Numbered from the stretch's first letter, positions 9,701 to 24,700 are shown. The stretch: DNA of 64,000 bases from Theristus sp. LFF4_11 (GCA_030248135.1 JASANC010000716.1:1-64000), one strand, 5' to 3'. The notes: a model not told the origin generated them from the sequence alone. A program made the numbers and translations.

Positions 9701-12700
9701 AAGAATGTGTGTTGTGATATATATGTACCTGTGTGAATCGCTTGTCATTGATGTGTCCAATGGCGACGGTGTCATTCCGTGTCTGCTGCCGCAGCAACGC
9801 CATCAACAGCCGGTAGCCGGTGTACACGTCGCGCGCGAACATGCGCCCGTGGCCGCGGTACGTCCACAACTCGTCGGCCACGATCCGGTCGTCTCGCACG
9901 AAGCTCTCCGCGTTCTGATAGTAGTGATCGGCCTGTGTGGCGTTTCTCAACCGTGCCATCACCAGCCGGCCGGCGCGCGCCTCGCTCAGGTTCACGTGCG
10001 CAGCGTCGATCTGACGCAGCTGCAATGCACAAACGACAGCATCAGAATGAAATGGAGCCGTGGGTTATTGATTCTTGAAAGTGTTGACATTCACGATTCA
10101 TTGGGGAAACTGGGCTGCACTCATTATACTATTGTGGATTTATTCAAACATGTCCGGACTAAAATGACGTCATTTGCTTTAAAAACGGCCTTTTGTCAAA
10201 GTACAGGCACTAAAATTTCAGTTTGGTGCAGTGCAGTGAATGGCAAACGCATGTTTTGCGGCACATGACGTCACTTCAGTGGGACACGTTTGAAAAAATA
10301 GGTCATAGCTAATTTTTACTATCATGTTCTGTCAAACAGCGATGGTTTCTGGTAACGTTTCCTCAGTAACGCAAAACCGATAATAATCGTCTAAACTCAT
10401 ATTGAATGCTGCAAAAATGTCGCACTTTTGTTTGACATCAAAATGTTCAGCAAGCACATTTCCTGGCGTCTAACCATGAGCGCGAGCGGGTCAAACGTCA
10501 ACGAAGTGCAGTTGTGCATCTGCGGTTGCAGCCAGTATCCGGTGGTCGAACACTGGCGTGTCACCAGACCAGTCGCCCCATGCGGGCAGCTCATCGTTGT
10601 CTGTCGACCGTACGGTGTTGCAGGCCACAACAGCGCTCGCTCGTATCGTTCCGGACAGTGGTTCGGGTGGTCTGAATGTGGAAAAACCACATTTTGAATT
10701 GGACGATGCTGCTTCCCAAAGAAACAGAACCGTTCTGGGGGACATATCGTGCAGGACAGGAGCTTTACAACAAGGTGTGGTGTGTTGGGTTCTTTACAAT
10801 GTCGTTCAGGAGAAATCATGGATTGATACCAAAATGTAGTCAATCGTCTGGTGCAATGCGGCCAAAAGACTTTTTACAACTGAATACTGAATCTCCTCAC
10901 GTCTGCATTTGCCGGAGACCGCGTCGATTTCCATGGACTCAAACGGACACCGATCACATCTGCGACCGCCAACGTCGCCACGACACGCGCACTGGCCGGT
11001 CAGCGGGTCGCACTGTTCGCTGGTGGCGCCGGCCGGATGGTAGCAGTCGCACGGCAGGCACACTGCGGAGCCGCGGGGTCGATAGTGGTGAGCCTGTGCG
11101 ATCGAGAAGTGGAGGTTGACATCGAGGAAAAGTTGGATACTGGCAAGACGACGTCACACGCTTCCTGGGTTTTTGACACTGAAGAAACAAGTGAACACAA
11201 GTTCAGCAAGCTTCTGAGTGTGTACCAGCTACAACAGATTGCTGAGCAGCAGCGTCTACTCAACATTTTGTCTCCACTGCTGTTGACCGATTTTTCTGAA
11301 GTACAGCTAGTGTACCGTTTCCGGAATCGACAGCAATAATTTCTCATTTCCGATCACAATTCACCTGACACCTGCACCGTCCCGTCGTCTTCTCGCACAC
11401 GCCGGAGAAATGCAGTCGCTGGTCGCACTGACACGGTCCGCAGACCGGACTGCCCCACCAACCGTCCGGGCATCGTTCGTTGGACGCTGGCACCAGTTGC
11501 TGACAGTGCGTGCCCGTGTAGCCCTCCGCACAGACACAGTAGTAGCCGGTGGAGGCGGAGTGCATGCAGGTGCCGCCGTTGACGCACACGTTCTGGTCGC
11601 ACACGTCCTGGCACGCCGCGCCGACGTAGCCTGCGCCGAGTTTCGTAAATTACGGAATTTACAAATTTTAATGTCCAACAACAAACAGCGGTAAAGTTCT
11701 GGTCTGACAACATCATATTACGTTATAAAACAATGGGTCTGACACGCGCTGACACACACGACACACACCTCAGCAGCGTGCGTGTTATTGAATGTGTGCA
11801 CATGTCTTCATTTGTGACTGTGCAACATTAAGCGGCAATCATGAAGCAGTATTTAGTGACGCGTAGCTATGTTTTAACACAGCTGAATCACTAAATACTG
11901 GTTCATGAATGCCCTTTTACTGTCTTTGAACTAGGACTTTACCTAAGCCAGAATTCACAGATTCTCTTGTCAATTCCGCCGTTTTAGTAATAAAACCGAT
12001 GAATCTGCGTCTCTCACCAGGTTTGCAGACGCACTTGACCGTGTCCCAGTCCTGAACGCACGTGGCCGTTTTCGGACAAGCGTCCGGCTTTGTGATGCAT
12101 TTGTTCGGTGGGTTGCAGTCACCGCGGTGCGTGTCATAGTGGTCGTGCACGCGAAGGTGTTGCTTCAATGCGCCAAAGTAGACGTCCTGCAAAACAGCAC
12201 TTGCTGATCTTCACAATTGACTGACAAAAATGTAGCGCTGATACAAGCATTAATAACGATTTATTGTCCGCGTTTTAATACAAATTAGCTTTCATGAATG
12301 CGGCATTTGCAAACCTTGACACATCCGAGGAATGGCCGCGCATAGCTGGCGTTGTTGAACGCGCCAACAAAGATGTCCGTCGCCGTCGTGTACACGATTT
12401 CGCTCGCGATTAGAAACGTCTGGAATTGGAATTTGACAAAAATAGTGTTTTGAAATTTTGTATCCCATTTTGAAAATATAAAAAACCAAAAGAATATTTT
12501 GAGAATGCCACTCAGAATAAATAACTTTTGCATAAAAAACTAACGTTAATGTAGATGAAGTCGACGGTGACAACGACACGGTTGCCCTGCACCTGCACTC
12601 GCACGTCGTGCCATTGTGCGTCGGAGACAATCGGGAACTCCGTGCGAAACGTCCGTTGGCCGACGACAACTGAGATGTGACTGTCGACAATCTGAAACGT

Positions 12701-15700
12701 TTGACACCTGGTTCATAACCAGTTTTGGAGTGTAGAAACACCAGCGCTGTTGATGTTGACCACCCATTTTTATCGTGTACAATGCAACTGCGGTTGGCTG
12801 TAGCATCGACTCTGTTTGTCTCGTTGTTGCAGCCAATTGACTGCAGGTTTTTCATTTGCATACACTGTATATGACCTATTTTTTTTAAACGTGTCCCACT
12901 GAAATGACGTCATGTGTCGCCAAACATGCGCTTGCCGTTCACAGCAAACCAGACTTTCCGTTTAGCCGATTTCTTCCCGTAAACAAATGGTGAAAGTCAC
13001 AAAGTCACAAAAGTCACACCAAACTGACATTTTAGTGTCTGTGCTTTGACAAACGGGCGTTTTCAAAGCAAATGACGTCATTTTAGTCCGGACACGTTTG
13101 AATAAATCCACAATAATATCTTTGTATTTTGGTCCCGCATCTCAATGCGCGCATAGATGGGCAAGCAGGATCATGCACGACGCGGGAATTCAAAAAATTG
13201 GCAAAGGGATCCGAGTCCCCTAAATAAGGCCGGGTCACTTAAACTAATCTGAGTTGCCACATAAAGATTGAAACTAGTTTCCTCTCACGTCCGCAACCGC
13301 ATTGAGTCGCAGGTCTCAAAGAAAAGATTATGGTAATAACTCTCTTCTGTTCAGTCACCTGGATCTTGATGTGATGTGCGCCGCCCTTGAGCAACACCAC
13401 CAGTATTTGCGTGTTCGTCTGTCGCGTTCGAAACGGCACACCAACGCTGACGTTCAACGGCTGTCGCTCGGGAACCTGCCAGCTGACGTAGCTGCGAATC
13501 GAGTGCAGTTGAATGATCGACGGAGTCTCTGTAAAGTTGTTGTTAGTAACTTCGATTTTGGTTTTGCAATCGCCAATAAACTTGATCACCGAGAAAAAAA
13601 AGATCCGCAAATTGATCAACAGACTGTTGAATAATTCGGTAAACCTCCTCAAGTGATTTGCAATTGAAACCCCTTGTATGATTACGGTTCGAAACGGGTC
13701 ACCAAAAGTACAAATGAAAAAAACCAATCCGACCGACCAGTGCTGCAGTGCTGACCGCCAAATGCGGCCGGACACCGACACCGATGACCGAGCCATACGT
13801 CCTCGCAGACGCCAGCATTCTGGCACATCGGTCGTGCTGCACCCTGGCAAGCGAGCGGTTTGCGATCGCAGCCAACGGTCGAGCCAACATTCGACACAAT
13901 CGCTTCGTCCGACAAATCGAACACACGTCCGTCTAACGTCAACCTGGAAATCAGTGAACTAGAAGTGAAGAGTTTCAGTGTCGTTGTTGATAACCTTGCA
14001 CAAAAACAGTGGTGCACATGAATTCCCGGTTTGGTCGCGGAATGGGAAGGAATTGCGTAATTCATGAATTCTGGTTCTATCAGGGTTTCAGCGCTTCAGG
14101 CACACCAAACCAAGCGCGCTATTTCCTCCAGGTGAGTTTACGAATTTGTTTGACGCAGAAACACCACCGATAGCATTGGAATTGTCTTTCAGGATTGCAA
14201 ACATTGCACAGAGACTCAGACTTGCCTCCGAATACACCCGTTGTAGTCGACGGTGCCCGGCAGTGAGACGCGGGCGCGCGGTGCCCCGCCGACGTACAGC
14301 GGGCCTGTGAGGTCAAGGAAACGGTAGCAGCTGACGGCGCCGTCGCGGCAGCTGAAAGTGGACGTGGATTGGTGAGGAAATTTAGTTGGACTCTGCTTTT
14401 TTCACATTAGATTTTTTTAGTTTACTCAACCGACCGCTTGTCCTGTTGCCTGCGGATTCGAGCGGCGCATGATGTGTACTGTAGTTTCTCAGCGAAGTCC
14501 AACGCAAGCCTCGTGTCGCAGTCATCCACGCTGATTGTAACATCCTAAATTGCAATGACATTGCACTCTGTACACCGTTGAAGTCGTTAACTTTTTTTTA
14601 TGAAAAAAGATGTGCTGTCTGTTAAAGGAGGCTCATCAGGCCGTCTGTTCTTTGTTTCAGCTAGCTGACGGTGAATGTAGTTTTTTACGCCATGACTGGC
14701 ATTTCATAACGCCGAACTTTTCTGTGGCTATTTTGAGTGACTTCAAGGTTCACTGATATTTCACTCAAAACACAAGATCCTCACGAATAAAACCGCTTTG
14801 GGTAGATCTTCCATGACGCCGACGCATTGGCCAGGGTGAATCGCAGTTTGAGTCCACCACGCGAAACCTTTTTGCATTCATCCTTGCGAATCCCTACTGT
14901 CTCGTTTCGTGCGATACTCGCCCGTCTCGTTTGGTCCCCATCTCTCCTGTACCTGTTCATCATAAGCGACGTGTATCGTGTGCCATTGCCCGTCATCGAT
15001 CCGATTCTCGACCACAGACGGCAGTTTCACCCTCCTGATCGCGTCGTCCCGACCAACCGAGAACACAAACTCCGGCACGCCGTCAACGAGGTTGAGCGCC
15101 ACGAAATCGTGCCCCACCTCGTAGCGCCCGTTATACAGCAACAACGCGTCTGGACGGGCGGTCGCAATGCTGCAAGTGATTTGGATGGTTTGCGAATATT
15201 CACCCAGAGGACAGATGCTTGAAACCGCAGATTGGTTCAGATTGTCCTGGTTTGAAAGCTATACACTCGGTTATAACACAGTAATGTTGTACAGTCACAA
15301 ACAAACACAACTAAATACTTTTTAAGAAAGTTTCGTCCGGCTTTCGCTCGCACCTGACAGTGAGACGGAATCGGCTGCGCGCTCGAATCGTGGGCAGCGT
15401 GACGTGCGTGCGCTCCGTGAAGCTTCGCGTGTGCAACTGGCACCACCGGTCGCTGTCTGTTTCTTTGAACGGACAGTAGCGGCACTCTTGCACGCCGTAT
15501 CGCGCGTCGCACTGCGCCCCGCCGGAGCAGACGCCCGGCACGCAATAGTCGTTCACCATCGTGATCTCGCAGTGGGCGCCTGCAAGACGAAACTGGCGCT
15601 GGTTGTTCTGCGTTTTTTTACGTCATTATTCTGCTTTCTTTCGTTCAGACCGGTTATTTTCCGTCCCGTCTTTCAAAGACTATTCAATACAATTTTTTTG

Positions 15701-18700
15701 CGATGCGTTACGTTATTTTTGGCATTCGATGCTAGATGCAACCCGAACAAAAGCAACCGTGTGACTCGCAATTTCAGCCCGTTCGATTTTACCTCCAATT
15801 CGTTCCACTCAACATTATCGCATCCGCTCATGTGATTTCAGTGCACATGAATCATTATTTTTCTTAATGAAACTCGTCATACCAGAGCTTTGGAAACATC
15901 TGAGAAAGGCTAAGATAATCACAGTAAATGGTTGTGTTGATGTGTAACGTAAAATCTCTGCCATTCGTCATGACACGTGCCGTGTGTGCCATTATTTATT
16001 TTTGCGACGTCCATTTTTTTTCTTTCTTTCTACTGTTGTATTTTCTTGATAAGCACTCCTGAAAGAGCATAGTACCCCATGCGGTGAGCATGCACTAGAC
16101 ACCAGGAGTAGTGTGCAATTGATTATTGAAATAGCATAATGTACATTTGCAGCATGTGTCATACTACACAACAATGCACTTACATCAAACGCTAAACATG
16201 GACACTGCTTTCTTATGTCGAATTATTTGATCAAAACGAAGCGTCACCATACCTCATATGAAATTGCCACAGCATTTTCACAATCGAATCCATTATTATC
16301 ATAGCCGGACACGAAATACGCATGGTTGCTATTGCAGTTAATAATGATAATAGCACAAAGTAAACCAGGTCAAACTTCAGCTGCATGGCTTCACCAAGGT
16401 AAAAGCGCGCGCTCGTTCACGTGCCTTTGATGGAACACCTCAAACGGAACCCTAGATTGAAAGCCCCCCTTGTGTGTGACTCACTTCACTCCATTTATTA
16501 TTATACTCTACCAATTTTGGGTTTCGCGGCCCGAACGGCGGTTCGAACGTTTTGTACACACGACACGCCACACGGTTGCTGTTGCCTCTGCGAATTTTGA
16601 AACTGCACTGCATAAACTGCTGCTTGAGATTATTTGTCCCGGGGGTAATTAGACACGGACGGGAGGTGCCCGCGGTGTCTTGCTGTCGCGTGCAGCTGCG
16701 TGTGCTTCAGACGCTGTTCCAAAAAGGAAACAATCCGTTGTTGACTACTGAAATGGCTTTCAATAAGGTTTCAGAGAGATACACGCTGTTGCAACATTTT
16801 TCGAACGGCGAACGCGCAGCTTTTATAGATACGGTGTTCCCTAAAGCTAATTACGTCCGTGTGTGTGTGCGTTTAGTTTTATCACGAAGCGCGGCCTAAT
16901 ATTATATTTTATCCATCGCATCGTTCGTAAATCGCTGAAGTGGGATTCAATATTCTTTGAAGAACCCCTGAGTGCACATCACAGTGTGCTTGCGTCGCTT
17001 TACGGCAAGCAAACCAAGCAAACGGTGGTGGTGTTGATATTCATTTATTTATTTGCGACAAACTGGAGACTACTGGCCATCGCAGTTTCGATGAACCTTT
17101 TGGCGGTCTGAGTAATTTCGAACGTTTATTTTCATTCGTTTTCGCTTGTTGAGCGAAAAACGAAGTCAGTGCAATAGTCGACCCCCCCCCTTATCACCAG
17201 ATATGTGTGGAAAGGTTACGATAATGGATTCATTCAAACATGCTCCAGTCAATTGTATCACGACGACAATAACAACAACATTTCAAAAGATATTATGCAT
17301 GCGCATTAAAATTCCGTCACGTGACATCGATTACGAATGGACACGTTTGCAGCTGCTCCTTCACATCGGCACTTTATTGTGTTTTCAATAGTTTCAGGGT
17401 GTTGTTTGGTGAATACTGTTTACTATGTACGTACGCATAAGTGCTCGCATGCATTTCATAACACACACATTATGAAATAAAATTATGATAAGATCCGTGC
17501 TAATCACGATCGGAGTGATAATCCCCGTCTTGAGTCAATAATATTCGCTGAAAAGTGCAGAGGTACACCGCCAAGGTTATGCAGATAACGTACGATGATT
17601 ACTCAGAAATACACACACAGCTCATTTGCATGTTTTTATTATAATGGATGAATTTTGATTGAAAAACGGTGCGCGCAGGTGTAGCGGGGCACACGGCAAA
17701 CCGGACAACAACAAGATTCAAAGGCCGACGCCAAACCATGCAAACTGCCTGCCTGCCCACGACACGATGTTTCTTCATGAAAAATTCCGCCCCTTCCCTC
17801 CAAATAGTCTCATGGATCAGATTTGCCGCCCCACTGCGCCGAAAGCAAGCAACGGAAGTGTTGGATTTTTGCGTGTTTCTCTATCCCTCCCTCTCTATTT
17901 TTCTTTTCAAAAACAGCACCACTCACTCAGACAATACAGTCTGAACAACAATAATGCACTAAACATAATGCGATTACCGTATGATTGCGAGTGTGTGATT
18001 AGCTGTTATTATTGTAGTAGTGAGAGAATTTAGCGGAACAAAATGGGCTACAACAATGCCACACACACATTACACCTGTGCAACGGATTTTTCTGTGAGA
18101 GCTGAATGGAATTTGAGCTACGCTTTGTAGCTCATTAGCTGTTTTCACACGATTACTTTTTTGAAACGCAAGTCCTGAAATTCGCTGTCAGTGCGTAAAA
18201 AGTGCTTACTCAAGTAAAAACTCCCGCCATTGTGTCACTGTCATTATCACAGCTGCAACGGAAACGCACGTAAAAACCGTAAATGAAAAAAAGAAATTTT
18301 GCGTTAAAACCCCAATCTTACAGTGGTTTCTTCGTTTTCGAGAAACTATCAACCGTCACCGTACATTACTGGTTTGCAATGAAATCACCCCAGCGTCGCC
18401 TGGTTGTTTTTACCGCAATAATAACACACCAAAAACGAGTGTGCATGTTTAACGAGGAAATTACTGCCAGCCGCCCATGCTCGGTTCGGTCATATGAGCG
18501 CATATAAAAATAAAAACATTCACATACCGGTTGCAATCTAATAACACGCACAGCACCACACGCGGCGCTTAATTAAAAAACACACAGCCCGAAATAGTAT
18601 TATTAGCGCAAGTGATGCCAAAATATTGAGACTATAAAAACAGCAAAAATAAATGGAAACGCCGTGTGTGCCGCGGACAACAACGGACGGTGGGGGACGT

Positions 18701-21700
18701 ACCGGTGCGTCCGGGCGGGCACAGGCACACATAGCCGTTCTCCCGTGGCACACAGCTGGCATTCGCATGACACGGCGATGAGTAGCACAGGTTGATCTCG
18801 AGGTTGCAGCGGTTTTGCGCGTTTTCGCCTGGAATGGAAGACAAAAAGCGTCACAGACTGATAAAACCGGGGATTATTGGATGGAAACTTTTGCTGGAAT
18901 CAAGTACAGGGTACAGGGTGTCTCAAAAACGGCTCAATGTGCAGCAGTCTTAAAAAGTAGTAATTGTAGTGTAGTGTCCAAAGAAAAAAAATCCAAGAAA
19001 TTGCACCAGTTGTAAGCTGTACTCAACAACTTATCACACAATTTTTTTCATTCTACGAAATGAAATTGAAACCGTGACTCACTCGCATAGCCCGGCGGGC
19101 ACTCGCACGTGAACGTGCCAATCGGGTCGACCGGTCGAAACAGAAAGTTGTCCGTGATGAACCAGTCGGCGGCAAGTTCGGCGTGTTTCAGCGTGTTGTG
19201 GCACACCTCAAAGTTGACGCACGGCTCTCGAACGCAGAAGTTGTCGCTGAACGGGGCTATCGAGACGCCCGCTATTGCTGACACCGTCGCTCGGTTCAGA
19301 TGCACGAGTTCACGGAGTTGTTCGGCGCTGAAAAGAATTGTTGATTATAAAACTTGCAAAAATAACATCTTTTAGCATTTTTAGCTTTGTAATAATCAAT
19401 ATTTGTCTCCATCCACTCATATTTCCCCAGCACGATTATTGATACCAGTTTTAGCTGGCTGGTTATGCTTGTGTGATTATTTGTTGCTCTTTTTTATGTT
19501 GCCCCTTTCGCCACCACTGAGGAGGCCGCGTTATGCATCGTAAATGTATTAATCGGCCTCTCGGGATGCCTCACTCTCGCGTTTAATGAAATAAAAATAG
19601 AAAATCAGCCCCGCATAGTACTACTAGCCCAGAAACGACATTTCTAATCACAGTTAATTAACCACGTTCCAAATTCCGGGCCACGTGCCCCGAATGCATT
19701 AAGCCGTAACAATAATAAAAAAAGATACTCTCGCAGTCGTTTCTAATAGCGGCTGCCGAAATAGTCAGTGATTGTTATTATTAGTATACTGCCATGTTGT
19801 TATTTGTGCCGGATTTTCGTTTTACGCGTCTGAACAGAATCGACATGCATGCATTTGTGCTGGCTGATTCCTGTATTGCGCTCAGGCCCCTCAGAAATCG
19901 GGGCCACCAAACGTTGGTGGGGTACCACCCGTGGCGGAATTACACACCTACACACCGCAAAAACATCGCCGTGGTGGCCCCTTTGGCGATTTGTCGGCTC
20001 CCCGGATATACGGCACGCATGTTCGTGCGTACGCGCTGCGGGCAGCTGTTTGCAGCCGGGCCGTGTTCTCAACACGTTCGTTTTGTATGTGGATTGTGTT
20101 GTTATTGCCGAATATAGCAGCACCAATATGGCACAGTGTTAATAATAACAGAGACACATAGAATTGAGCGAAGGTGCAGCGGCGAGAGCACACGCGAATT
20201 ATTATGATTATTGTTCATCGAATGTGACTGCAAGCGGTTTTGTGCTTAGTCGATTTCGACACGCGCCAACAAACACGCAAGAATGTGTGCAAGCCTCTGT
20301 GTTATTGTGGTCGTGCAAGTGGTCGATGGTGCAATCAACGACACAAACAGCGCCACTGATTCATTATGGATGTCCATGGAGTCCTTATCTCTTCAGTGCC
20401 ACATTTCAAGCACAACACTGCTTGACCCCTTTGCTCATTTTTTGTGCAACCCTCGTCATTGTTTCTCAATGAATTATGCACGCCTTTTTGAGCGCGCACA
20501 CGGACATGCACACACACTCTCGACACGATTAGTGCTCGTTGGCGCCTGTCGCTGCGCTTGAAAAAACAACAACACGCAGCGGAAGAACGTCGTTATGGAC
20601 AAGGCTGGCTTTTTTTGCGCGAGTGTCTGTGTGTGATTATTGTGCTTGCGTAACACACTTTCACATACACATTGAGCTTCTGAACCACACACATTTTCAC
20701 AACATGAGCCTTTGATTGGTATATAATTATTGCGTGCGTTGCGTGGTGCTTCAGAACAAACGGGAGATACTGACTGGTACAAAAAAAAATTGGAAAAAAC
20801 TTTCTCATCCCAAAAAAACGCCCACAAACTCACTCGACATATTCGTCCGAATGCGGCTGTTGAACGCTGAAGCTGACATTGATGGCCTCTTGCGCGAGGT
20901 CTTCCTGAACGCTGAAGATCAGCACGTCACGCCGTTGGAACGGTCCAAGCGTGGCGAGCGCGTCACGCAGTCGAGAGTAGATCAGTGGCGACAACAACTC
21001 CTCCTTGGTGATGTCGCGCAACGGCAGTGTGACGCTGCTGTGCAACAACTGCTCATCGACCGGCACGAAGATCAGCGTACAGTCGGCGCACACAACGTTC
21101 GGCCCGTCTGGAAACGTGTGAAACTTTTTTTTAAAATTTTGATCCCAACAACAGTTTGTACCCTCGGGTGGTTTCGAATTCCCAGGCGACCACTTTTAAT
21201 ACTATTGGCGTGCGCATGCGCGAACGACAGCAATTACATCAGCAAGGTGCGCTCATCAATAATGCAGAACAAATCGAATGAGCAGTTAATGCGAGACGAC
21301 AAGCGAGGCAGCGCGCGGAAATGTGCAATAAATTTTGACACAAATATGCTCTCTGGAATGGCGAAACATATGCGAGTGTATTCTGGCATTTGAATCCGTA
21401 ATTGGTGGCTGCACCGAGCTGGTTGAACCAATCGGCGAGGCCAGTTCAAAAAGCACCCAATCAGCTGCTTGTCTATGAATGACAGTGTGACACAGGAATG
21501 AAACACGGACCGGTGACGCAAATCTTCTGCGTCGACTCCAGTTGGCGGTTGGTCGCCAGTCGATTGCTCAAACTGAGTTCGCCTGTTGCGCCGTTCAACA
21601 GCAGCAGATCGTTCGGCTCAATGTGGAATGTCAGGCTCGCGTTCACGTCCGGGTCACTGGAAAAAACCATGAGTGTCCATGAGAAACAGAAAAATTGGCG

Positions 21701-24700
21701 CTCTTTGAGTGGTAAAAGGGCACACCGCACCTGGTTTTGGTGGTCTATCCAGTGGTAGCGCAACAAAATTGTGTATTTTGTATGAGAAGCGGATCTATAA
21801 GCAACTATTATTTAAATAAAACATAGCTGAAGGAAACAAAAAAAACACTCACTATGCTGGCACACGGGCAAACGGACTCGGTGGCGGTCGATATGGCTCG
21901 CTGGTGATGACGACGAAGAAGTTGTTCAGCACCGGCTGGTGGTCGTTCTCATCAAGCACGTGCACGACAACGTCCGCTATTGAACTCAAGTCACCACTGC
22001 TCGCTTGCACCTGAAAATCGGCAAGAAAATTAACAATGAAGAAATGTTCAAATTACTTACATACAGCCGTACTGTGAATCATTGGTAATCAGTCAGCTGA
22101 CTAGTACACCGAGGCGGGATGATGTAGCCAATCAGTACCGCAGATTCAAACTGCAGAATGCAGAAATTAATTGCGATTTGTTTTCCAGTCTGACCGTACC
22201 TGCAGTTTATATTCGGCTTTCAGTTCATAGTCGAGTTCAGTGCGCGTGATCAATAGTCGACCTTCGTTAGTAGCACTCTTGTTTTCGTGACCACCGTTGT
22301 CCTGGTAGTGTCCGTTGAGCCGTTGCGGACGCACCAACTCGAACGACTCCATGTCAACGCCACCGAAGATCGTGTACTGCACCTCGGCGTTGTGACCCTC
22401 GTCAGGGTCGACGGCCATCAGTCGATCAACCACCGTACCAATCTCGCTGTTCTCAGGCACGTACAAATGCAGCGGGCGCTCGGCGAATCGTGGCGGATTG
22501 TCTGAAAAGTTGGCCGTTTTGTTTTTGTTGACACAAGGAATTCTTGTTTGGAAGTTTGTAAATCCTCAAAAGCATCAGCATGCAGAATTGCTCTGCTGAT
22601 GAAGTGCAAAGTAACAATTAAATAGTAAACAGCAAAAAGTAAACAATAGTAATTGGTAACAGTAATAGTAAATAGTAGTAATAATTAATGATAGACAGTA
22701 AAAACAAAAATAGTAAATAGTAAAGGCAAGTGGTAAAAAATAGTAAGTAGTAAATAGGGATGGTAAATAGTAAAAGCAATCCATACAACTGCCGGTCTCA
22801 CCATTGACATCGTCGACATCGATTCTCACATTGACCGTGGTCGAATGCGCCGGGTGTCCGTGATCGGTCGCCCTCACGACCAGCGTGTAGTCCGTCTCAG
22901 TCTCACGATCCAACGGTTCGTTCAGTCGTATCGTGCCGCTGGTCGCATCGATGTGGAACGTCTCGTTTGGATTCGTGTCCGGCTCGATCGAGTACGTCAA
23001 GCGAGCATTGTCACCGGTGTCGCTGTCGACCGCTCGCACGTACAGGAAACTGGTGCCGACGTTCATGTCCTCGCTGACGCTCGTCGTGTAGTTCAGCCGC
23101 TCGAACTCGGGCGCGTTGTCGTTCACTGCAAAAATGTGTAAGTGCGTGGTGATTGATTGGTTGCACACTAAAAATAATTGGATTTCGATTCGGAACAGTC
23201 GCCGAAGTTTTGGAAAATAATATCCGATTTCGATAAAACCTGATATCTTTTCTTTTGGTCCCGCATCTCAAATGCGCGCATGTATCGATGGGTAAGCAGT
23301 CTCATGCACGACGCGGGAATTCAAAATTGGCAAATGGATCCGAGTCCCCTGAATAAGAGCCGGCTCACTTAGACTATTCTGACGCCCCACTGACCGTCAT
23401 TGATGATCACTTCGATCTCCGTGTGCGCGCTCAACGGCGGTCGCCCGTGATCGGACGCGATCACCCTCAGGTTGTGCGTTGCGATTCGCTCGCGGTCAAG
23501 CGCGGCCGCGACACGAACGACGCCGTTCGATTCGCCGATTGCGAAATGCGGCCTGCCGTCGCTCGTCGCAGCGTCCGTCTCGATTCTGTACGTGAGTCGT
23601 GCGTTCTCGTCGCTGTCCGCGTCGACCGCGCTGACCACGGTGACGGTCGTCCCGACGGGCGTCGCTTCCGAGATGTTCACCTGTTTTGGAAAACATTGCT
23701 TTTGTATTTTTTTCGGTTGCAAGCTTTTACTTCTCATCTGAAGTCCTAGTTTGAAGGCACGGCACTTCGTCTTCAGACTAGGGCTTTGGAAAATCACAGG
23801 CCGGACACCATATACAGACGCGTTGTGCAGTTTGTGCAACTTTACCACGTTATCTTAGACCAGGGGATTAAAAGACGTTCACAATCTCTTTCACCACATT
23901 CACACAAATTTCCATTCACCTTGAACGGCGTATCCAGAAACTGCGGCGCCTCATTCTCGTCCAGCACGTACACGTTCACCGTCGCCGTGTCAAACAATCC
24001 ACCATCATCAGCAGCCTTCACATTCAGACTGTACTGGCGTTGAGCGTTGTAGTTCAACGGTTCATTCAATGTGATCAACGCGTGATCACCGATACCGATC
24101 AACGAGAACTGCTGCTGTTGGTTGCCAGCAATGATCGAGTACGTGATCGTCGACAATTCGTCCGGATCGATCGCTTTCACCGTGGTCACGGCGGCGCCGA
24201 CCATGTGCGACTCCGAGACGGTCACGTTGTAGATCGAGTGCTCGAACTGCGGCGAGTTGTCGTTGACGTCGCTGATCGTGACGACCACGTCGATTGAGCT
24301 CGACTGCGCCGGTGTGCCGCTGTCTGAAAAACGTTTGCTTTTTGTTTTGGTACCCTTCCGATCATTGGTGCCGAAGTCACCAACTCCGGTGGTTTAGTGC
24401 ACGGATGTGCAGACGGCTGAGCGGGCCGCTACACATTCTGCTCCATATGAAACACCAAGAACAGATGAAAAATGTAAAGAAATGAAATTAAAAACGTTGA
24501 AAACAGTGCCCACCGGTCGCGACGACACTGAATCGAACAACAGCGGCTTGCTCTCTGTCCAACGCGCGACTGGTTGTTATCCAGCCGTTGTTCGCATTGA
24601 TCGTGAATGGTAGATCGTCCTTGCTGTTGTTGTCGTGCCGTCGAATCGAGTAACGAATACGGGCGTTATCGCCAAAGTCCGCGTCAAATGCCTGCAAAAA

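Larger units (their letters stand above)
10901..19327 (-). other. CELSR region: EGF and laminin-G modules
   Basis: Exons 13-25. The first EGF module has the CELSR signature FCVREPCVNFEVC and the inserted NFLFRPVDPIGTF segment before its last cysteines. Two more EGF modules follow, in exon 14 (CSSPCHANASC-like spacing) and exon 15. Laminin-G 1 spans exons 15-18 (DALLLYNGRY, QWHTIHVAYD, GPLYVGGAP). Exon 19 is an EGF module with CQNAGVCEDVW. Laminin-G 2 spans exons 20-22 (QWHDVRVQVQG, DIFVGAF, FLGCVK). Exons 23-24 carry EGF modules, and exons 24-25 form a laminin-type EGF (CDPLTGQCACRGDVGGRRC). Confidence 0.92.

Noticed and set aside
17146..18033. Small genes nested in the 3.1-kb CELSR intron
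   Set aside because: The frames lack coding bias, domains and splice support; they appear to be chance open frames.
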